DNA from: JANOBD01 sp031411495
GTDB lineage: Bacteria > Planctomycetota > Phycisphaerae > Tepidisphaerales > Tepidisphaeraceae
DNA length: 64,000 nt
NCBI GenBank assembly: GCA_031411495.1
Contig: JANOBD010000151.1
Coordinates: forward strand, 61,398 to 125,397
Reading direction: 5' to 3'
Below the pieces are notes generated by a model. That model had not been told where the DNA came from. It saw only the letters and a list, made by a program, of their open reading frames with translations, and did no database searches. The translations under genes were made by a program, and so were the position numbers. Below are positions 59,901 through 64,000 of this stretch, one piece after another. Position 1 is the first letter of the stretch. Every line of letters starts with the position of its first letter.

Positions 59901-60286
59901 ATCGTCGGCTCGACACCCGGCGGCAGACCTTCCTTGCCTTGATCCAGACGCTCCTTCACTTGCTGGCGCGCAAAGTAAATGTCGGTTCCCTCATGGAAGA
60001 CGGCGGTGATCTGCGAAAAGCCGTTGCGCGAGAGTGATCGCGTCGATTCCAAACCCGGGATGCCTGCCAGCGCCGTTTCAAGCGGGAACGTGACCTGCTT
60101 CTCGATCTCGATCGGCGAGAGCGCGGGAAAAGATGTGTTGACCTGCACCTGAACATTCGTGATGTCCGGCACGGCGTCGATCGGCAGTCGTTGCAGCGAG
60201 AATCCGCCGATCGCAGCAGCGACAAGCGTGAAGAGCACGATCAACCAGCGATTCGTGATTGAAAATTGTACGAGTCTTACGAGCAT
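56969..60286 (-). CDS. czcA: CzcA-type heavy-metal RND efflux pump
   Basis: A 1,105-residue inner-membrane proton-driven transporter. The start at 60286 (GGAG eight bases upstream) gives MLVRLVQFSITNRWLIVLFT. Motifs include DAVPDITNVQVQV, VTFPLETALAGIPGLE and, in transmembrane helix 4, LGAIDFGIIVDGGVFMVEN. The DFG..DG signature is typical of HME-RND pumps for divalent cations (Co, Zn, Cd or Ni) rather than the monovalent Cu/Ag type, so a divalent substrate is inferred. It works with the adaptor and TolC-type genes upstream on the same strand, as a CzcCBA-type system. Confidence 0.93.
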   Translation of the reverse strand: MLVRLVQFSITNRWLIVLFTLVAAAIGGFSLQRLPIDAVPDITNVQVQVNTSFPALSPIEIEKQVTFPLETALAGIPGLESTRSLSRNGFSQITAVFHEGTDIYFARQQVKERLDQGKEGLPPGVEPTMGPVSTGLGEIYMYSVRFEHPDGKGAVVQDGKPGWQADGAYLTPEGERLTNNVQKASYLRTVQDWIISPQLRNVVGVAGVDSIGGYDKQYLVQPYPAKLISYGLSFQNVIEALERNNVSTGAGFVEHKGEIYLVRAAGRIENSKQIAEIVVGNRNGTPIRISDVANVDMGGELRTGAASENGREAVIGTALMLLGANSRTVAADVDAKMTQIVKALPPDIEAKAVLNRTEFVDRTLATVQKNLVEGAILVIVVFIALLGNIRAALIIAAMIPLSMLMTATGMLKTGTTGNLLSLGAIDFGIIVDGGVFMVENCLRVLGERQHALGRKLTLAERLHEVANAAGQMVRPVAFGQAIIITVYIPLLALTGVEGKMFTPMGVTVLLALIAAFILSFTFLPAMVAICMTGNVAEKENWIVRKSGKGYRPLLRHTLRLRYPVVAVGVLLFVGSAWLFTRLGQEFIPSLDEGNIAISIGRIPSTSLAESMKFQQDIEEKLITFPEVAFMFSKTGTAELASDPMPQNVTDNFVIVKPRAQWPDPSEEKEHLIERMGEALASVPGNTLEFTQPIQMRFNELIAGTRGDVAVKVYGESFEEMVPVADQVAAVLQSVEGSADVKVEQTDGLPVMNVEIDRDAVSRYGLSIADVQDVVAVAMGGREAGMVFQGDKRFDLIVRLPDDVRRQIDNLTSLPIPIPQDGNSQQTASAGDGADAEAASPPAFVPLGSVAKVTVSEGPNQISRENGKRRVVVQTNVRGRDIGSFVAEAQKKIDQQVKIPPGNWLTWGGQFENLQAARSRLMIVVPICFFVIFLLLFTSFNSVKYAVMVFACIPLALTGGVVALWLRDMPFSISAAVGFIALSGVAVLNGLVMVTHINQIRHEGVSLDDAVFEGPATRLRAVLMTGMVAILGFVPMALAHGAGAEVQKPLATVVIGGLISATVLTLFVLPALYRMWHKPEKRNAPPQSVIPEVAVPSVTVPHVAGN

Positions 60287-60397
60287 GAAAAGGACTCCGG
60301 TGTTACCAAACGGAAGATGTAGAAAGCGCTGGGCCGCCGTAGTCACGCTCCTGCACAGAATCGCCGGCGGACAATTCGGTAAGAGGTATGCAGTTAC

Positions 60398-60739
60398 TCA
60401 GACCGCATCGTCCTGCTCTTCTTGCGTACGAATTCGAGCGACACGATCAAGCGTTGAAACGGTTACAATGCCGTCACCGGGTTGGCCGGTGTGAGCAGCC
60501 TTCCGGATGAGGTCGAGCAGGTGATCGCAGACGTCGTCGCCGCAACAGATCTCGAGCTTCACCTTCTTGGCGAAGAAGATCGTGTCCGTCTGCGCTTCGT
60601 ATCGACCGCCTTTTCCGCGACCGCGACCTTGGCCCTGGCAGTCACTGATTGTTACGCCGGGGAAATGCTCGCAGTCGTGCAGGACGTCCAGCACTCGATT
60701 GAGCATGTGTGGTTGAATGACAGCTTTGATTTCTTTCAT
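60398..60739 (-). CDS. PII-like regulator in a metal-efflux operon
   Basis: A 113-residue protein of the GlnB-like fold. The N-terminus MKEIKAVIQPHMLNRVLDVL is typical; the T-loop region holds DCQGQGRGRGKGGRYEAQTD, followed by KVKLEICCGDDVCDHLLDLI and the C-terminal KAAHTGQPGDGIVTVSTLDR. It lies between czcB- and czcA-like genes on the same strand, 17 bases from the adaptor stop. Such PII-like proteins next to RND genes are thought to sense metal or nucleotide status of the pump. Its extra cysteines (CC, C) suggest metal binding, which is inference. Confidence 0.8.
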   Translation of the reverse strand: MKEIKAVIQPHMLNRVLDVLHDCEHFPGVTISDCQGQGRGRGKGGRYEAQTDTIFFAKKVKLEICCGDDVCDHLLDLIRKAAHTGQPGDGIVTVSTLDRVARIRTQEEQDDAV

Positions 60740-60756
60740 GGCGATTCCCTTCAAGT

Positions 60757-62043
60757 TCAATCTTCGTCCGCCGAACCCTTGCCAAGTTCTGCCTTCATTT
60801 GAAAACTTCCGGAGATCACGACTTGTTCGCCCTCTTTAAGGCCGGATTGAACGGGATGGAGTCCTCCGACGGCATCCCCCAGCTTCACGTCGCGCTTGAT
60901 GAAGGTGTTGGCCTCGCCAGCGACCGGCACAAACACGGCGGTCACTCCATCGACCGTCTGGACCGCCTCGTCAGGCACAACAAGCACCGAGTCTTGGTTG
61001 CCATGCTCAGCGAGAGCGGAAAGCTCGGCCTGTGCAAACATGCCCGGACGCACGCTCCTCGCGTCGGTGCCGTTGACCTCAATTCGAACGCGTGCCGTTC
61101 GAGTGTTCGGGTCGAGCGCCAAGTCGATGAATGAAACCTTCCCTTCGAATGGCGCTACGCCAGCGGCAGCGACCGTCACGCGCGCTTTCGAACCCACTTT
61201 GACTTGGCCGAGAAGGGCTTCAGGGACGTCGGCCAACACCCAGAGCACTTCGGTATTTGCGATGATGAGGATCGCCTCCTTGTCGGGGCTGACGAGTTCG
61301 CCGAGCGTGACCTCCCGTTGCGTGACTTGGCCGCTCATCGGGGCTGTGATCGTGTAGCGAGGGTTGATCTCGCCCGTCTTAACAAGCGATTCCACCGCCG
61401 CTTGATCCATCCCAAGAAGGTGCAGGCGGTTTTCAGCAGCCGAGACGGTTGCCTCGGCTGCCTTTGAAACTCCAGCCGCAGCCTGGTACTCCGACTGTCG
61501 CTTTTGCACTTCTGTCAGTGCAATGCCTTGGCTTTCATCAAGCAGCTTTTTGGCCCGCTCGTATGCGTCTTTCGCGAGGTCAGCAGCGGGTCGTGCGATC
61601 TCGGCGGCGGTCCGCTTCTGGAGCAGGTCGCTCTGGGCTTCGCCCAATTCGGAGCTTTCGACAACAACCAGTTGATCGCCTTTCTTCACGAGATCGCCGC
61701 GACGAACTTTGAGTTCGACCGCCCGACCTCGGACAACTGCGCCGACGTGAGCCATTTCGTCGGTGTTAAACGCGACGCGAGCGGATGCGGTGAAGGTCGG
61801 CGTAAGTACCTGCCGAGCTACCGGCGCGGTCGTAATGCCGTATCGCTTCACTGCTTCTTCGCTCAGCTTGATCTCAGGAATCTTTGGCGATTCTTCCTTC
61901 GGTGCAGCAGTCGGCTCCTGTGCGAGCAAACGTGCGTAAAGCCCCACCGCTGCGGTAAGCGCCAGCAGAGCGGTGTATCGAGAGCGAACGAACTTTGTTC
62001 GGTGCGACTGCGCTGTGAAGCGGTGAGAAAATGAATTCGTCAT
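60757..62043 (-). CDS. czcB: RND periplasmic adaptor (CzcB/CusB-like)
   Basis: A 428-residue membrane-fusion protein. The start at 62043 has AGAGG upstream and is followed by a signal anchor (YTALLALTAAVGLYARLLA). The biotinyl-lipoyl-like hairpin (VGAVVRGRAVELKVRRGDLV, then a coiled coil from about 140 to 230) and the barrel segment TAPMSGQVTQREVTLGELVS fit the CusB family. It bridges the CzcA-type pump and the TolC-type channel. It is followed by the PII-like gene. Confidence 0.88.
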   Translation of the reverse strand: MTNSFSHRFTAQSHRTKFVRSRYTALLALTAAVGLYARLLAQEPTAAPKEESPKIPEIKLSEEAVKRYGITTAPVARQVLTPTFTASARVAFNTDEMAHVGAVVRGRAVELKVRRGDLVKKGDQLVVVESSELGEAQSDLLQKRTAAEIARPAADLAKDAYERAKKLLDESQGIALTEVQKRQSEYQAAAGVSKAAEATVSAAENRLHLLGMDQAAVESLVKTGEINPRYTITAPMSGQVTQREVTLGELVSPDKEAILIIANTEVLWVLADVPEALLGQVKVGSKARVTVAAAGVAPFEGKVSFIDLALDPNTRTARVRIEVNGTDARSVRPGMFAQAELSALAEHGNQDSVLVVPDEAVQTVDGVTAVFVPVAGEANTFIKRDVKLGDAVGGLHPVQSGLKEGEQVVISGSFQMKAELGKGSADED

Positions 62044-62086
62044 CTGCATCCTCTGGGGTTGCGCGTGCGGTTTCTGCCGCGCGCGA

Positions 62087-63532
62087 TCATTTATTGAAGT
62101 CACGGGTTGTCGGATTCGACGTAGCAACAGGAACCTTTGAACCGACGTTAACGGCGCGACCCGCCGTGGCATTCGGCGCGATCGAGGCAGCAGCAACGCG
62201 ACCGCCGACGGCTCGCTCCAACCCAATCGAAGCGGCCGCCGCCCGCTGTTGAAGTTCGATGAGTCGTGCTCGCGCGGCCTGTAAGTCCTGTTCTGCAAGA
62301 ACAAGCGTTGTGATGTCGGTCTGGCCCGCCTTGTAGGCGGCTTCTGCCTGATCGCGGCGCTGTTGTTCGAGTGGAATCAACTCATCACGCACACGAACGA
62401 GCGATGCCAGCGACGACTCATACACGCCGTATGCAGTTCGAACGTCTTGAATGATCTCGCGGCCGACACGGATCAGTTCGTGCCGCGCTTCGATCACGCG
62501 CGCCTTGGCGGCGTCGCGCCGCGCTTGTCCCCAATCGAAAATGGGGATTGGACCGTTGAATGCGGGGCCGACGCTCCAGTCGCCGTCCCGCTCGGAATCC
62601 ACTCCAACACCGCTTGCCTCGAAGACACTGAGCTTGGTGAGCTTGACGTCTGCACCGAGCGCGGCGAGTTCGAAGTTTCGAACCTGAATCTCAGGGCGAC
62701 TCCTCATCGCGGCAGCGATCCAGTCAGTCTCTGGTGTCGTCCTTGACTGCGGCGGCTGGAATGCAGCGAGCGTCCAATCGATCTTTCCCGACGGTCGCCC
62801 GATAAGACGTGCTAACTCCAACCGCGCGTTCCGACGTTCAAGTAGGCGATCCGAGATTTCGACTTCCAGATCAACTTGTTGCGCCTGCGCGATTGTGACA
62901 TCGAGGCGTGAAGTCTCGCCTGCTTGAAGCCGCGCCTGCGCCAAGTTGAGAAGCCGGCTGTTAATCCGACGTCGCTCTTCAAGGATCGGGACGAGCGCGT
63001 CGAATGCCTGCACCGCGGCGTAGCGGTCTTGGACTTTAGAAACCACATCCAGCGCAGCCGAGACAGCCTCGGCGGAAGACGCCCGCAAGCGGTTGTCGCC
63101 TGCGGAAATTCGACCCGGCCGCTGGAGTAGGGCAATGAGATCGGCTGCTAAACCCACGTCGATGATCGGTTTCCCACTACCTTGTGGAAATCGAAGTCCG
63201 ACGCTGACGATCGGATTTGGAAACAGCCGGGATTGTTCAGCTTCCGCCCGTGCCACCGCTGCCCGAGCGAGCGCGGTCTGCACTTCCGGGCTTGATCTCA
63301 GGGCACGCGCGACCGCATCGCCCAGGAGCAGATCGCCAGAAAACACGTCGCTGTCGTCAACGGTGCCGCCGCTGGTGCGGAATTCGATGAGCGGTTCGCC
63401 AGTCGCATTGGCCATCATCCGCGACACGTCTGGTGCATCCAGTTGCGGGGTTGCGCAGCCCGTCTGCCCAAGCACAACGGCAGCGCTTCCGACGGCGCAA
63501 AGACCGAAACGGTAGATTCGACAGGTTTTCAC
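62087..63532 (-). CDS. czcC: TolC-family outer membrane lipoprotein (CzcC-like)
   Basis: A 481-residue protein. The GTG at 63532 (AAGGAAGG site) starts a lipoprotein signal that ends at lipobox GQTGC. The two TolC-type repeats are visible, for example LLLGDAVARALRSSPEVQTA then RAEAEQSRLFPNPIVSVGLR, and RSRPEIQVRNFELAALGADV. It forms the outer-membrane part of the CzcCBA-type metal efflux system, being the first complete gene of the operon in this window. The adaptor gene follows 43 bases downstream. Confidence 0.87.
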   Translation of the reverse strand: MKTCRIYRFGLCAVGSAAVVLGQTGCATPQLDAPDVSRMMANATGEPLIEFRTSGGTVDDSDVFSGDLLLGDAVARALRSSPEVQTALARAAVARAEAEQSRLFPNPIVSVGLRFPQGSGKPIIDVGLAADLIALLQRPGRISAGDNRLRASSAEAVSAALDVVSKVQDRYAAVQAFDALVPILEERRRINSRLLNLAQARLQAGETSRLDVTIAQAQQVDLEVEISDRLLERRNARLELARLIGRPSGKIDWTLAAFQPPQSRTTPETDWIAAAMRSRPEIQVRNFELAALGADVKLTKLSVFEASGVGVDSERDGDWSVGPAFNGPIPIFDWGQARRDAAKARVIEARHELIRVGREIIQDVRTAYGVYESSLASLVRVRDELIPLEQQRRDQAEAAYKAGQTDITTLVLAEQDLQAARARLIELQQRAAAASIGLERAVGGRVAAASIAPNATAGRAVNVGSKVPVATSNPTTRDFNK

Positions 63533-63630
63533 AAACGCCTTCCTTGCACTGACACGAAATTGGGAAACGAGACCGCATGCGGATGCAGCTAGGCGCTGCG
63601 GAATCGGCGGCGCTGAGGCACGCAACAGGT

Positions 63631-64000
63631 CTAGATCAGGAGTGGGAGAATGCGGGACGGCGTGGGAGCGCCGTGGACCGCGGTATCGCGGAAGGCTTGA
63701 GCAGCGGAGTAGGTGTCTGGCTTGAAGTCGAGAATCGTGATGACGACCGCAATCAATTCCGGGCCAGCGAAATCGTGATCGCGCGAACTTAGAACACCGA
63801 TAGCGGCCTCGGACGAGCATGAGCTGCGAACAGCGTTACAGCCGCTCGCCGGTTGCTCCATGCCATATTCATCGACGAAACTGGACGTGTCCGACGACTC
63901 GCCTCGCGCGGACGAAAGCGACTGCAGTCGGCATTCACAAAGGGCAATGCCTTGGATGACGAGCAGGAGCCATGTCAGAAAATGTGTGCTTATTCGAAAC
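63631..64000 (-). CDS. Small exported protein at the front of the efflux operon, start outside window
   Basis: An open frame enters from the right edge and stops at 63631. The visible 122 residues begin with a hydrophobic stretch (THFLTWLLLVIQGIALCECR) that looks like the end of a signal peptide or an anchor, then a Ser-rich hydrophilic part. Small exported proteins such as CzcI often precede czcCBA genes, so a similar accessory role is possible. No metal-binding His clusters are seen in this piece. It runs on the same strand, 98 bases before the czcC-like gene. Confidence 0.5.
   Translation of the reverse strand, partial: FRISTHFLTWLLLVIQGIALCECRLQSLSSARGESSDTSSFVDEYGMEQPASGCNAVRSSCSSEAAIGVLSSRDHDFAGPELIAVVITILDFKPDTYSAAQAFRDTAVHGAPTPSRILPLLI

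Noticed and set aside
1..64000. CRISPR array
   Set aside because: No regularly spaced identical repeats with unique spacers were seen; the heptad words are too short and too close together.
1..64000. rRNA operon or additional tRNAs
   Set aside because: Only the tRNA-Ser at 45,550 was identified.

Overview
The window looks like chromosomal DNA of a GC-rich planctomycete, most likely a member of the Phycisphaerae. Sequence clues are a Minf_1886-type protein (a family restricted largely to Planctomycetes and Verrucomicrobia), a PEP-CTERM protein ending in an Arg-rich tail, a secreted protein with the LEPRRLFA N-terminal motif plus a dockerin-like C-terminus, zinc-ribbon proteins of planctomycete style, and frequent ECF sigma/anti-sigma and FHA/SpoIIE signalling. 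The class is an inference; no rRNA is present.

Bases 1-45,500 are ordinary chromosome: a secreted protein cut by the left edge, a TolB-like lipoprotein, an amidohydrolase, hpt, a LysE exporter with a His-rich loop, a TolC protein, an FHA-GAF histidine kinase followed by a membrane SpoIIE phosphatase, a DEAD-box helicase, a very large sugar-hydrolase-like protein, metF divergent from a fatty acid desaturase, oligoendopeptidase F, an ECF sigma/anti-sigma pair, a squalene-cyclase-repeat protein, a DUF433 antitoxin with a frameshifted DUF5615 toxin, an M42 peptidase, a Tat-exported phosphoesterase, an epimerase, a MOSC/GNAT pair, the dockerin protein, and a long minus-strand run ntrC-like, ispF, cysS, ruvC, crp-like, PEP-CTERM, ruvA, ruvB. 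The gaps between these genes hold an unusual collection of heptad- or octad-periodic word repeats, often arranged as inverted arms.

From the tRNA-Ser(GGA) gene at 45,550 rightwards the content becomes accessory: DUF4326, an unrecognised protein, a retron-like reverse transcriptase with an XRE helix-turn-helix partner and a structured noncoding leader, an excisionase-like HTH, a tyrosine integrase, a large serine recombinase, phage-like small proteins including a Gam-like protein, and a divergent XRE regulator with three operator copies. This is best read as an integrated island or layered islands at the tRNA gene. The other end was not found.

The right end (56.7-64 kb) is a minus-strand heavy-metal efflux operon: small secreted protein, czcC-like, czcB-like, PII-like regulator, czcA-like, small membrane protein.

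The most interesting locus is 47.0-49.04 kb. It has a strong candidate retron ncRNA (a 71-nt long hairpin plus other stems), and a structured element of about 75 nt present twice, once in the leader and once inside the 3' end of the RT gene, with a compensatory base-pair change between the two copies.
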